Shown one piece after another: positions 19,029 through 27,258 of a DNA stretch of 46,600 nt. The position numbers and the translations under genes are program-made. The notes under the pieces are model-generated. The model was not told the origin of the DNA. It was given only the letters and a program-made list of their open reading frames with translations, and did no database searches. Positions within the stretch are counted from its first letter, which is position 1. Every line of letters starts with the position of its first letter. The DNA comes from an uncultured Nitrospira sp. (lineage in GTDB: Bacteria; Nitrospirota; Nitrospiria; Nitrospirales; Nitrospiraceae), in the NCBI GenBank assembly GCA_902500755.1, contig CABVRV010000005.1:1-46600 (forward strand), read 5' to 3'.

Positions 19029-20924
19029 TCACACACGAAGGTTCTCACGGACTGCCTTGACGATCGCGCCGGCGCTGATCCCATACCGGTCCAGCAGTTC
19101 ATCAGGATTGCCGCTGCGGGGAATCTCACGAACGGCCAGTTTATGGACGCGTACGCGCTTCGTGCTTAAGCTTGCGAGCACGATGTCTCCAATGCCGCCA
19201 TGTTCATAGTGGTCCTCGACCGTGAAGAGGCGACCATGCGTCGCTCGAGCGCAATCGACGAGTGTTGCGCGATCCACGGGTTTGAGGCAGTACAGATCCA
19301 CAACTCTCGCGAAGATATCGTATTCTTTGAGTTGGTCGTAGGCCTTCAGCGCTTCACCGACCGTGATGCCCGCCGCCACAAGCGTGAGGTGATCGTGCTC
19401 GCTCGAGCGGAGAATTTTGCTGCCTCCGATCATGAACTTGTCTTCATCGGAGTAAAGCGTCGGCGTCTCTCCTCTGGTCGTTCTGATATAGACGAGCCCG
19501 CGATGATTGGCGGCCTGTTGCACCAACCGGTGAGTGGCCGGGCCGTCAGCCGGATACAGCACGACCATGTTCGGCTGTGTCGCCATCATCGCGATGTCTT
19601 CCAACCCCATCTGCGAGGGGCCATCCTGGCCGATGCTGACTCCGGCATGGGAACCTACGAGTTTGACGTTGGCGTTGCTGATCGCCGCCATGCGGATCAC
19701 GTCGTGGGCCCTGGTGAGAAAACAGGCGAAGGTCGCGGCAAACGGAACCTTGCCGCAGGCCGACAGTCCCGCGGCTACGCCGACCATGTTTTGCTCCGCG
19801 ATAAAGCATTGAATGAGCCGGTCGGGGAATGCTTCGGCGAACGTCTGCATCTTGGTGGAATCCTGAACGTCGCCGTCTAGTCCAACGACGCGCTCATCGA
19901 GGTGCCCCAAGGCGACCATTGCATCGCCGAAAGCAGAGCGCGTCGCCATCGAATTTTCTCCTCCAGAAGCTGGAGGCTTCACGACCTGGCTCGACTGGCT
20001 CCCGGCCACCATGGATGGTTCATCTGGCGAGGGCTTTGGAATCAACGGTTGAGGGGCATGGTCAAGAAATGTTTCCTGTAAGGCCTGAATTGCCTGAGAA
20101 GCCTCGTCTGCCGAAAGCGGTTTTCCATGTTTCCCTTCACGGTCTTCGACCGACGGGATCCCTTTCCCTTTCAGAGTTCGTGCGAGGATGACCGTCGGCT
20201 TTCCGGGAGTTGACCCCGCTTCAGCAAAGGCTTCGAGTAGCGCTCCCAAATCATGTCCATCCACCACAATTGCGCGCCACCCGACTGCTTCCCATCGAAC
20301 GCGGTAGGCGTCCGTATGGTGTTGAAATCGAGTGGGGCTAGATTGCCCGAGTCGGTTCACGTCAACGATGGCACAGAGATTATTCAACGATTGATCAGCC
20401 GCGAATTCTGCGGCTTCCCATACCGCACCCTCAGCCGTTTCTCCATCCCCGAGTAATGCATAAGCGCGGATTCCATCATGTCTCCACCGCTTCGCATCCA
20501 GCGCGATTCCAGCCGCGACCGAGAGGCCTTGACCTAAGGAGCCTGTGGCGAAATCCACAAACGGAAGGCGAGGGGTCGGATGCCCCTCAAGATCGGAGCC
20601 CAGACTTCGGAGCTCCAGAAGCTCATCCTGCCGAAGAAATCCCGCTTCAGCCCAGGCGGCATACAGCAAGGGAGCGGCGTGTCCCTTGGAGAGGATGAAG
20701 CGATCGTTCCCGGCATAGTCGGGACGTAGCGGGTCGTGGCGCATGACGGCGAAGAACAATACCGCCACGATGTCTGCCGCCGAGCAGCAACTTGTGACGT
20801 GGCCGCTTCCGGCTTTGGTCGTGGAACGAATGCAGGCGATGCGCAATCGTGTCGCAATGTTGTGCAGCCCGGGGCGGAGCATTTGATGAAAACTCGCTCG
20901 ATTCGTATGTGTAATGAGAGTCAC
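19029..20924 (-). CDS. tkt: Transketolase
   Basis: Thiamine-diphosphate enzyme of the pentose phosphate pathway, moving two-carbon units between sugar phosphates; 631 residues in one chain. Visible are AGSGHVTSCCSAADI with catalytic-site His42, SKGHAAPLLYA, the ThDP/metal motif at GDGETAEGAVWEAAEFA (residues 159-175), and LKGKGIPSVEDREGKHGKPL. A Pro/Ser-rich linker at about 300-325 leads to the pyrimidine-binding domain and then AEQNMVGVAAGLSACGKVPFAATF with the conserved Glu. The size and motifs fit the shorter, animal/archaeal-like branch (about 620 residues) rather than the E. coli type. The start is GTG with AGGAGGAAAGACC upstream. It probably leads the nuo transcript. 1-deoxyxylulose-5-phosphate synthase was considered but motifs favour transketolase. 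Confidence 0.92.
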   Translation of the reverse strand: MTLITHTNRASFHQMLRPGLHNIATRLRIACIRSTTKAGSGHVTSCCSAADIVAVLFFAVMRHDPLRPDYAGNDRFILSKGHAAPLLYAAWAEAGFLRQDELLELRSLGSDLEGHPTPRLPFVDFATGSLGQGLSVAAGIALDAKRWRHDGIRAYALLGDGETAEGAVWEAAEFAADQSLNNLCAIVDVNRLGQSSPTRFQHHTDAYRVRWEAVGWRAIVVDGHDLGALLEAFAEAGSTPGKPTVILARTLKGKGIPSVEDREGKHGKPLSADEASQAIQALQETFLDHAPQPLIPKPSPDEPSMVAGSQSSQVVKPPASGGENSMATRSAFGDAMVALGHLDERVVGLDGDVQDSTKMQTFAEAFPDRLIQCFIAEQNMVGVAAGLSACGKVPFAATFACFLTRAHDVIRMAAISNANVKLVGSHAGVSIGQDGPSQMGLEDIAMMATQPNMVVLYPADGPATHRLVQQAANHRGLVYIRTTRGETPTLYSDEDKFMIGGSKILRSSEHDHLTLVAAGITVGEALKAYDQLKEYDIFARVVDLYCLKPVDRATLVDCARATHGRLFTVEDHYEHGGIGDIVLASLSTKRVRVHKLAVREIPRSGNPDELLDRYGISAGAIVKAVRENLRV

Positions 20925-21377
20925 GGTCTTTCCTCCTACACAGAACAGTCGTTGTCGAGTGCTTGCGGCCGTATGTATATGCGCGCGCCAACATCTAGAT
21001 TCGCAGTGTTTCGACTCAGTGGCTTGAGATTGAGCAGTCGGGCAATCGCCGCGTCCAGCTTACGACAGCAGCGTAGAATGAACCGTTCAAGCAAGCGACT
21101 GGTCGAAACCCTTGCTGGGGCAAATAGTTCCCGTTTAATTTTCGATGTGAACCGTCCAACGATGGTTTGGTTGTGCCCGGCGTGGGAAAGATTAATCAGG
21201 CGAGCTAGTAGTTACTCTAGGTGTGCCCTGTCTGATGATGCGATAGAGCTGTTGCGGGCACGGGCAATGTGCGTCGCTCAAACAAGGTGTCCATGGCGCA
21301 AACAGGACGCCTCGTGGACGATGTGATCGTCGAGTTTGGAGGAACGTGTCCGACGAGTCCGATGGAGCGGTGAGTCG
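20925..21377. other. Divergent intergenic region between tkt and the SulP gene
   Basis: About 450 bases separate the divergent transketolase and SulP-carbonic anhydrase genes. Frames on both strands translate to low-complexity, Arg/Ser-rich peptides with no family resemblance, so I see no gene. Promoters for tkt-nuo and for the transporter should lie here. No box is convincing enough to mark. Confidence 0.4.
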
Positions 21378-21398
21378 ATGAACCGACAATGGTTCTAA
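21378..21398 (+). CDS. Possible hexapeptide leader frame upstream of SulP gene
   Basis: ATG at 21378 opens a six-codon frame (MNRQWF) ending in TAA, six bases before the ATG of the transporter gene. GGAGCGG lies 6-10 bases upstream of this short frame, whereas the transporter ATG itself has no recognisable ribosome site. Translation of the leader could therefore load ribosomes for the downstream gene by re-initiation. This is an inference from spacing only; chance is equally possible. Confidence 0.2.
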   Translation: MNRQWF

Positions 21399-21404
21399 AA
21401 CCCG

Positions 21405-23654
21405 ATGAACACAAATATGAAATATCTAGATGATCTTAAGGCCGGCGTCATCGTTTTCATTGTAGCCCTTCCGTTGTGCCTCGGAATTGCGCTTGCGTCG
21501 GACGCTCCGCTGCTTTCTGGATTGTTAGCGGGCATCGTCGGCGGCATTCTGGTGGGGTTAATCAGCGGATCGCACATAAGTGTCAGCGGTCCGGGCGCTT
21601 CCTTGACGGCCGTTGTGGCGGCTGAGATACATGCCCTCGGGTCGTTCTCTGCGTTCCTGCTGGCCGTGCTTCTCGCCGGAATGATCCAAATCGGGTTGGG
21701 TGTGGTCCAGGCCGGGTCCCTCGCCGCCTTCTTTCCGACCAGCCTGATTAAGGGGTTAATGGCCGCCATCGGGTTGATCCTGATTCTCAAGCAAATCCCC
21801 CACCTCTTTGGACATGATCTCGATCCCGAGGGAAATTTGGCTTTTCATCAGATCGACGATCAGAACACGTTCTCTGAACTTTTGGGTCTCACCGGGGGTA
21901 TCGAACCAGGGGCATCCGTCATCGGCCTCGTGTCGTTGGCCTTGCTCATTGTCTGGAGCAAGTGGCCGCCGCTCAAAAATTCATTCATCCCGGCCCCCAT
22001 GGCCGTGGTCCTGGTGGGCATCGGAGCCGGGTTTTGGTTTGAACACCTTGGCGAACCGTGGCTGATTGAGCCACGCCACCTCGTTCAGGTGCCGGCTACA
22101 GAGAACGTGGGCGAGTTGTTCGACCTCTTCCGGACACCTGATTTTTCTCAATGGGCGAATCCGGCAATCTATACAGCCGCCGTGACCATCGCGATGGTGG
22201 CCTCTCTGTCATCATTACTCAACTTAATGGCAGCAGACAGAATCGATTCACAGCAACGCACCTCTCCACCCAGTAGAGAACTGGTGGCTCAAGGTATCGG
22301 GAACGTGACCTGTGGGCTGATCGGCGGAATTCCAGTCATTTCAGAAATCGTCCGCAGTTCTGTGAACGTGGATACCGGCGGGAAGACAAAAGTTGCCACG
22401 ATCGTTCATGGTCTCCTGTTGTTGATCAGCGTCCCGCTCATCCCCACGTGGCTGAACATGATCCCATTGTCCTGTCTGGCGGCAATTCTGATCTACACCG
22501 GCGCCAAACTGGTAACCCCTTCACTGGTAAAACAAATGTGGTTCGAAGGGTACAATCAGTTTCTACCGTTCGCAACGACCGTCGTTGCCATCGTCTTCAC
22601 CGATCCACTGATCGGTTCCTTGATCGGCTTGGCCGTGAGCATCGGGTTCATCCTCCACAGCAACTTACGCAATCCCATGCGCCGATACACAGAAAAACAT
22701 CTTGGCAATGACGTGGTACATGTTGAATTGCCCAACCAGATAACTTTTCTAAATCGCGCCGCCCTCTCCACCGCGTTGGCCGAGATTCCCCGCAATGGGC
22801 ATGTCTTGCTTGACGCTCAAAGCACAGACTACATCGATCCGGATGTGTTCGGTTTGATTCGTGAGTTCAAAGAACGATCAGGACCGGCACGTGGTATTAA
22901 GGTGAGCCTTCTGGGATTCCAGAATAAGTACGATTTACGGGATCGGCTTCGCTATGCGGAGTACTCGACCCCTGAGCTCCAAGCGTCGCTTACTCCCCAG
23001 CAGGTCTTAACCATTCTGAAGGACGGCCACCAGAGATTCCGTACCGGTCAGAGGCTGACCCGCGATTGGAGTCGTCAGATCCGCGCCTCGGCCAAAGGGC
23101 AACATCCCCTCGCCGTGGTACTGAGTTGCATCGATTCCCGAACGCCCGCTGAGTTGATCCTAGACCTTGGGTTGGGTGACATCTTCAGTGTCCGCATTGC
23201 CGGGAATGTGGCGACTCCGGACGTGCTGGCCAGTGCCGAGTACGGGTGCGCGGTCGCGCAAGCCAAGTTGATTCTGGTGTTAGGCCACACACGGTGCGGT
23301 GCCGTGACTACCGCTGTACAACTCAACGGCTCACCCCGAACGGTTGCCGAGGCGACAGGATGTGAACATCTCGATCACATTATCCACACCATTCAGCAAT
23401 CGGCCATCCCGGCGTCTCATAGTACGGACGACCCACGGCCGGCCTCGGAGACGGACCAGCTTGTCGACACGGTCTCCCGCCATAATGTGTTGCAGGTGAC
23501 GACAGTCCTTCGCGAGAAGAGCCGTACGCTCGCCGACCTCATCGGGGAGGGTCGAGTGGCTGTCGTCGGCGCGATATATGATGTCGTGACGGGAGAGATC
23601 GAGTTTTTTGAAAATGACATGCCTACCTCTGGGAGCCGGCAGCCAGAGCAGTAG
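21405..23654 (+). CDS. SulP family transporter fused to beta-carbonic anhydrase
   Basis: A 749-residue fusion. Residues 1-420 form a SulP/SLC26-type anion transporter of about twelve membrane segments (VALPLCLGIALASDAPLLSGLLAGIVGG near the start; SGPGASLTAVVAAEI in the substrate region). A short STAS-like or linker part follows (about 440-520, HVLLDAQSTDYIDPDVFGLIREF). From about 530 to 735 lies a beta-carbonic anhydrase. Its zinc ligands are C575, H628 and C631 (CIDSR and HTRC), and the D577-R579 dyad is intact, so catalysis is likely. The enzyme interconverts CO2 and bicarbonate beside the transporter, which fits bicarbonate uptake or supply for carboxylases. The substrate could also be sulfate. 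The start is uncertain (an ATG four codons later also exists). Confidence 0.92.
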   Translation: MNTNMKYLDDLKAGVIVFIVALPLCLGIALASDAPLLSGLLAGIVGGILVGLISGSHISVSGPGASLTAVVAAEIHALGSFSAFLLAVLLAGMIQIGLGVVQAGSLAAFFPTSLIKGLMAAIGLILILKQIPHLFGHDLDPEGNLAFHQIDDQNTFSELLGLTGGIEPGASVIGLVSLALLIVWSKWPPLKNSFIPAPMAVVLVGIGAGFWFEHLGEPWLIEPRHLVQVPATENVGELFDLFRTPDFSQWANPAIYTAAVTIAMVASLSSLLNLMAADRIDSQQRTSPPSRELVAQGIGNVTCGLIGGIPVISEIVRSSVNVDTGGKTKVATIVHGLLLLISVPLIPTWLNMIPLSCLAAILIYTGAKLVTPSLVKQMWFEGYNQFLPFATTVVAIVFTDPLIGSLIGLAVSIGFILHSNLRNPMRRYTEKHLGNDVVHVELPNQITFLNRAALSTALAEIPRNGHVLLDAQSTDYIDPDVFGLIREFKERSGPARGIKVSLLGFQNKYDLRDRLRYAEYSTPELQASLTPQQVLTILKDGHQRFRTGQRLTRDWSRQIRASAKGQHPLAVVLSCIDSRTPAELILDLGLGDIFSVRIAGNVATPDVLASAEYGCAVAQAKLILVLGHTRCGAVTTAVQLNGSPRTVAEATGCEHLDHIIHTIQQSAIPASHSTDDPRPASETDQLVDTVSRHNVLQVTTVLREKSRTLADLIGEGRVAVVGAIYDVVTGEIEFFENDMPTSGSRQPEQ

Positions 23655-23812
23655 GCCTTGGAGTTTGTGCATGACTGGACGACGATATAAATCAGATTGC
23701 GGACATACCTAGGGAAAGTGCGCGTTACGATGCACAGTTCCTTAGAGCAGACTGAGAGCCTTGGGAACGTGTAAGTCTCAAGCCATAATCATCATTGATC
23801 GGAGGTAGTTTT

Positions 23813-24280
23813 ATGAAACAGATATATGCCTGTCTATTCTATCTATGTGGCGTAGTTGTCGTCTCGTTTGCGGGAGCGGCCTCAGCCGAGAGATTGTCTG
23901 TTGGATTAGGGGTGAGTGAGCGCCACGGACTCCATCAAGATTGGTTCGAGCGAAATCGGTTTCTCTACAAGGTGGATGAGAGCGGTATCCCCGACAGTTA
24001 TGGTGATATGCATGATCCTGATCTTACGCCTCCATTCCAGCGCGGGCCATTCCAACCGTCCGGGAATGATGGGAATGACGACTTAAACTCGTCCGAAAAT
24101 GGAGGCAACCGGACGATGACCCCCTCCGCCGATGTGCCGGACAGTGTGCACGGTTACTCAGGGGGTCTAAAGACTTGGCCTGGCGCGAGACCAGGTTCAG
24201 AAGGTGATCCGAGTGTGAGGGAACTAGGCAGTAGTGGCCTTTCAGAACCGGGTGGTCCTCCTGGTTCCTTGGGAAGATAG
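23813..24280 (+). CDS. Small exported protein of unknown function
   Basis: A 155-residue protein with a clear signal peptide, MKQIYACLFYLCGVVVVSFAGAASAE, with a likely cut after ASA. The mature part has an N-terminal segment with GLGVSERHGLHQDWFERNRFLYKVDESGIPDSYGD and then a long region rich in Gly, Pro, Ser and Asn. That region looks disordered. No family is recognised. ATG is preceded by GGAGGTAGTTTT, a strong ribosome site, so it is probably expressed. It lies 158 bases after the SulP gene and may be read from its own promoter. Confidence 0.7.
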   Translation: MKQIYACLFYLCGVVVVSFAGAASAERLSVGLGVSERHGLHQDWFERNRFLYKVDESGIPDSYGDMHDPDLTPPFQRGPFQPSGNDGNDDLNSSENGGNRTMTPSADVPDSVHGYSGGLKTWPGARPGSEGDPSVRELGSSGLSEPGGPPGSLGR

Positions 24281-24293
24281 AAAGGTCTTTCAT

Positions 24294-24333
24294 CAACCCA
24301 CCGGCCGTAGATGAAAAGACTGTCGGTGGGTTG
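24294..24333 (+). terminator. Hairpin after the exported-protein gene
   Basis: Arms CAACCCACCG (24294-24303) and CGGTGGGTTG (24324-24333) are perfectly complementary around a 20-base loop, 14 bases after the stop of the exported-protein gene. There is no downstream T-run, so it may be a terminator, a processing site or an RNA-stability element. Confidence 0.4.
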
Positions 24334-24651
24334 TAGTGGATGTTCATCTCAGGAGATATCGAGTGTAGGTCTCGAGTTATCTCGCTCAATTGGCTTTCGC
24401 CGTTTCTGAGCCGTTTGTGATCGGTACGCGAATGTCCATCAGGGCATGAACTTAGGTTTCCCAAAAGACTAAATATCTGCTTGCAGCCAGACCTCACAGC
24501 CATGACACGCGACCTTGGATCGGAATGGTCGTCTATAAAGAGATCAAAGACATCCGGCTAGGGGTTGCACCAGGTTTGATCGGCGATAGGAGCTGGTAGA
24601 CCGTAGACATACATCTTACTTGTCTTCATGTACATGTAAAGGAGGGGGCCC
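24334..24651. other. Intergenic region before the first Slp gene
   Basis: About 320 bases without a recognisable gene. It ends in a strong ribosome site (AAAGGAGGGGGCCC) for the Slp lipoprotein gene. The 8-base palindrome TACATGTA at 24631-24638 lies just upstream of that site, and a related palindrome sits before the DUF1328 gene. Confidence 0.4.
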
Positions 24652-25209
24652 ATGAATGTATTGATCATCTCGATGCTGTCGGTCGTGATTCTGTTCGTCA
24701 GCGGATGTAATCGGAAGGACGTCATCCCGGAACGGCTCGAAGGGAAGGTCGATCGCGATCTGCGATATTCCGATATCAAACACGATCCCCTAGCAAAAAA
24801 AGGAAAACTGATGCTGGCGGGCGGCAAAGTGCTGGCAGCCGAACGCGTGAAAGATGGCACGCGAATCGAAGTACTGCAGATCCCGTTGTCCGAAGATCTG
24901 ATGCCGACGGGTCGCGAAACCGAGTCGAAGGGACGATTCGTGGTCATCGACCGTGATGGTCAGGTGTCTGATCCGGCCGTCTTCGACGATGAAAACAAAC
25001 GCATCACGGTGGTGGGGGAAGTGGTGGGATCCACAACCATTACCATCGACGAGACGCAACAACGGGTTCCTCAGCTGGCTCTCAAGCATGTCACGGTCTG
25101 GGATTGGGATCGCGTGAAAAGCGGGTATACCCCGTATTACGGCTACGGTTATCCCCGTGCCTGGGGAGGGGCCTATGGAGGCTATTATGGCTATCCCTAC
25201 TATTGGTAG
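24652..25209 (+). CDS. Slp family outer membrane lipoprotein, copy 1
   Basis: A 185-residue protein with a lipoprotein signal peptide (lipobox FVSGC, Cys19) and the fold pattern of the Slp/YeaY starvation-inducible outer membrane lipoproteins. The pattern is seen in MLAGGKVLAAERVKDGTRIEVLQIPL, GRFVVIDRDGQVSDPAVF and ITVVGEVVGSTTITI. The tail after about residue 157 is rich in Tyr, Gly and Pro and ends in YYW. Its core (24742-25147) is base-for-base identical to copy 2, while the signal peptide and tail differ. It sits 125 bases before copy 2 and likely in the same operon as the RND pump genes. Function of the family is not well known; membership in an envelope-stress or metal-export unit is inferred from context. 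Confidence 0.85.
   Translation: MNVLIISMLSVVILFVSGCNRKDVIPERLEGKVDRDLRYSDIKHDPLAKKGKLMLAGGKVLAAERVKDGTRIEVLQIPLSEDLMPTGRETESKGRFVVIDRDGQVSDPAVFDDENKRITVVGEVVGSTTITIDETQQRVPQLALKHVTVWDWDRVKSGYTPYYGYGYPRAWGGAYGGYYGYPYYW
24742..25147 (+). repeat. 406-base direct repeat, copy 1 of 2
   Basis: Every base matches 25422-25827 (offset 680) when read side by side. It covers most of the first Slp gene's mature domain. Flanks diverge sharply at both ends. Confidence 0.95.
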
Positions 25210-25334
25210 AAGCGTTTTGTTGAAAACTGGATGAGCGCCAGGCGATTGAGCGGTGGTAGGCACTTCAGCCATACCTTGATGACGATCAACGTAACCGACA
25301 GCTATGGAGCGCAGGCAAGAAAGGATGGTGTTCC

Positions 25335-25883
25335 ATGAATATCCTGATGATGGTCATGTCTGGCTTAGTGCTGTTTACCGGCGGATGTGCTCGGGAAGAT
25401 ATTGTTCCGGATCGGTTGGAGGGGAAGGTCGATCGCGATCTGCGATATTCCGATATCAAACACGATCCCCTAGCAAAAAAAGGAAAACTGATGCTGGCGG
25501 GCGGCAAAGTGCTGGCAGCCGAACGCGTGAAAGATGGCACGCGAATCGAAGTACTGCAGATCCCGTTGTCCGAAGATCTGATGCCGACGGGTCGCGAAAC
25601 CGAGTCGAAGGGACGATTCGTGGTCATCGACCGTGATGGTCAGGTGTCTGATCCGGCCGTCTTCGACGATGAAAACAAACGCATCACGGTGGTGGGGGAA
25701 GTGGTGGGATCCACAACCATTACCATCGACGAGACGCAACAACGGGTTCCTCAGCTGGCTCTCAAGCATGTCACGGTCTGGGATTGGGATCGCGTGAAAA
25801 GCGGGTATACCCCGTATTACGGCTACGCCTATCCGTATCGTTGGGGATATCGGGGCTACTATGGTTATCCCCTTTATTGGTAG
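25335..25883 (+). CDS. Slp family outer membrane lipoprotein, copy 2
   Basis: A 182-residue paralog of the preceding gene with a different lipoprotein signal (lipobox FTGGC). The middle 135 residues are identical to copy 1. The Tyr/Gly-rich tail differs (YGYAYPYRWGYRGYYGYPLYW). ATG follows GGATGG at moderate spacing. The stop lies 24 bases before the outer membrane channel gene, so it is almost certainly cotranscribed with the RND efflux genes. As an outer membrane lipoprotein it could work beside or on the efflux channel; this is inference. The Tyr-rich tail might contact metal or peptidoglycan, but nothing proves this. Confidence 0.87.
   Translation: MNILMMVMSGLVLFTGGCAREDIVPDRLEGKVDRDLRYSDIKHDPLAKKGKLMLAGGKVLAAERVKDGTRIEVLQIPLSEDLMPTGRETESKGRFVVIDRDGQVSDPAVFDDENKRITVVGEVVGSTTITIDETQQRVPQLALKHVTVWDWDRVKSGYTPYYGYAYPYRWGYRGYYGYPLYW
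25422..25827 (+). repeat. 406-base direct repeat, copy 2 of 2
   Basis: Identical to 24742-25147. It covers most of the second Slp gene's mature domain. A perfect match including third codon positions points to very recent duplication or gene conversion. Confidence 0.95.
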
Positions 25884-25907
25884 AAACGCTCGGTCGGAAG
25901 GTCTGTC

Positions 25908-27221
25908 ATGACGATGTTAGGATGGACTCTTCTTACGCCAATCAAAACTATGGCGCTCGTGCTCATGCCGCTGCTCATCGCTGGGACAGGCCGGCCGTCC
26001 GATGCGCAGGATGAGGAACGTTCGTATGTGTTGCCGGAAGTCATTGGGTTGGCCATTGATCACAACCCGAGGCCGGCCGGCGCCATCGGCGTGATCGATA
26101 TACAGGAAGGATTGCTTGTCCAGGCCGGCGCTTATCCAAATCCAAGTGTCACGGGCCGTGGCGGCCGTGGCTCGCTCCGTGATGAAGGTGCCTTTGTGCC
26201 TGGCACTGTCAGTCAGCTTCCGCCCGCTGATGTGACCGAATACAACGCCCTATTCTCTCAACCCCTGGAGTGGCCGCTGAAACGAGAGGCGCGGAAGAAT
26301 GCCGCGCAGGCCGGTCTGGAAGGGGCCATTGTCGGGTATGATGAAACCCTGCTCCATCTGCGGGCCGATGTGAAGTTGGCTTTTTGGACCCTCCTCTCTA
26401 CGCAGCAAAGCTTAAAACTGGCCAAAGAAAATTTGGCGATCATCCAAGATATCAGACAGACCGTCGATCGACGAGTCAAGCTCGGAGAGACTCCGCGATT
26501 CGAAGCGATTAAGGCCGAGGTGGAAGTCCTCAAAGCGGAACAGCGAGTCACTCGGGAAGAGAACCATGTCGAAGTCAGCCGCGTCGTGCTCGATACTCTC
26601 ACGGCCGGATCGCTGGGCCTTCGCTATAGGATCGATGGTGAGTTCGAGCGGTTACCCCCGGCGCTCGAACGAAATCAGTTGGTTGAAGACGCGCTTCAGC
26701 AACACCCCACGATTCGCCGTCTGCGTAAGGTGATCGAAGAGTCCGGCAGGACGCTGGATTTTGAGCGTCAAGCTCGTGTCCCGAACCTGACCGTGATAGG
26801 AGGCTACTGGCGTGAACTCGGACGTGAGGCGGTGCATGGAGGTATCAGCGTGCCTCTCCCCATCTGGTACCAACGGCAAGGAGAGATTGCTTCCGCCCTG
26901 GGTACCATCCGGCGAGAAGAAGCCAATCTGCTCCGTGTCCGGTATGACTTCGTTCGGCAAGTAAATCAGCATTTCAAAGATGCCGGCACGGCGGAGCGCC
27001 TGGTCGGGGTGTTTGAAAAAGGCCTGCTGCGTAAAACTCAAGTTGCGCTGCAAATGGCGCAGTTCAGTTTTAAACGAGGGGAAAGCAGTTTGCTTCAAGT
27101 GCTGGACGCTCAACGAGTTCATCGTGAAATCATGCTGGATTACTGGCAGGCCCGCCAGGATCTTTCCATTGCGACGACTCAGTTGGAGCGGTTCGTCGGC
27201 CGGAGTCTGTATGTTCGATAA
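25908..27221 (+). CDS. TolC/CusC-like outer membrane efflux protein
   Basis: A 437-residue outer membrane channel of the heavy-metal RND type (CzcC/CusC class). The N-terminus has a hydrophobic signal region (MALVLMPLLIAGTG, cut near SDAQ). Two long alpha-hairpin repeats are visible: residues about 120-220 (YDETLLHLRADVKLAFWTLLSTQQSLKLAKENLAIIQ) and about 330-430 (LGTIRREEANLLRVRYDFVRQVNQHF, RGESSLLQVLDAQRVHREIMLDYWQA). They form the periplasmic tunnel. Ribosome site GGAAGGTCTGTC precedes the ATG. It lies 24 bases after Slp copy 2 and upstream of the adaptor and pump. Confidence 0.9.
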   Translation: MTMLGWTLLTPIKTMALVLMPLLIAGTGRPSDAQDEERSYVLPEVIGLAIDHNPRPAGAIGVIDIQEGLLVQAGAYPNPSVTGRGGRGSLRDEGAFVPGTVSQLPPADVTEYNALFSQPLEWPLKREARKNAAQAGLEGAIVGYDETLLHLRADVKLAFWTLLSTQQSLKLAKENLAIIQDIRQTVDRRVKLGETPRFEAIKAEVEVLKAEQRVTREENHVEVSRVVLDTLTAGSLGLRYRIDGEFERLPPALERNQLVEDALQQHPTIRRLRKVIEESGRTLDFERQARVPNLTVIGGYWRELGREAVHGGISVPLPIWYQRQGEIASALGTIRREEANLLRVRYDFVRQVNQHFKDAGTAERLVGVFEKGLLRKTQVALQMAQFSFKRGESSLLQVLDAQRVHREIMLDYWQARQDLSIATTQLERFVGRSLYVR

Positions 27222-27258
27222 AGAGGATCGAGGCCGGTATTCGTCGCCTGGATCTTCC

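Noticed and set aside
20925-21326. Plus-strand frame continuing from within the transketolase gene across the divergent gap
   Set aside because: Its first part is antisense of transketolase and the rest is Arg/Ser-rich without family resemblance, so it looks like a shadow frame.
24294-24333. Treating the hairpin after the exported gene as a proven intrinsic terminator
   Set aside because: Arms are perfect, but the loop is long and a T-run is missing, so it is listed only as a possible terminator.
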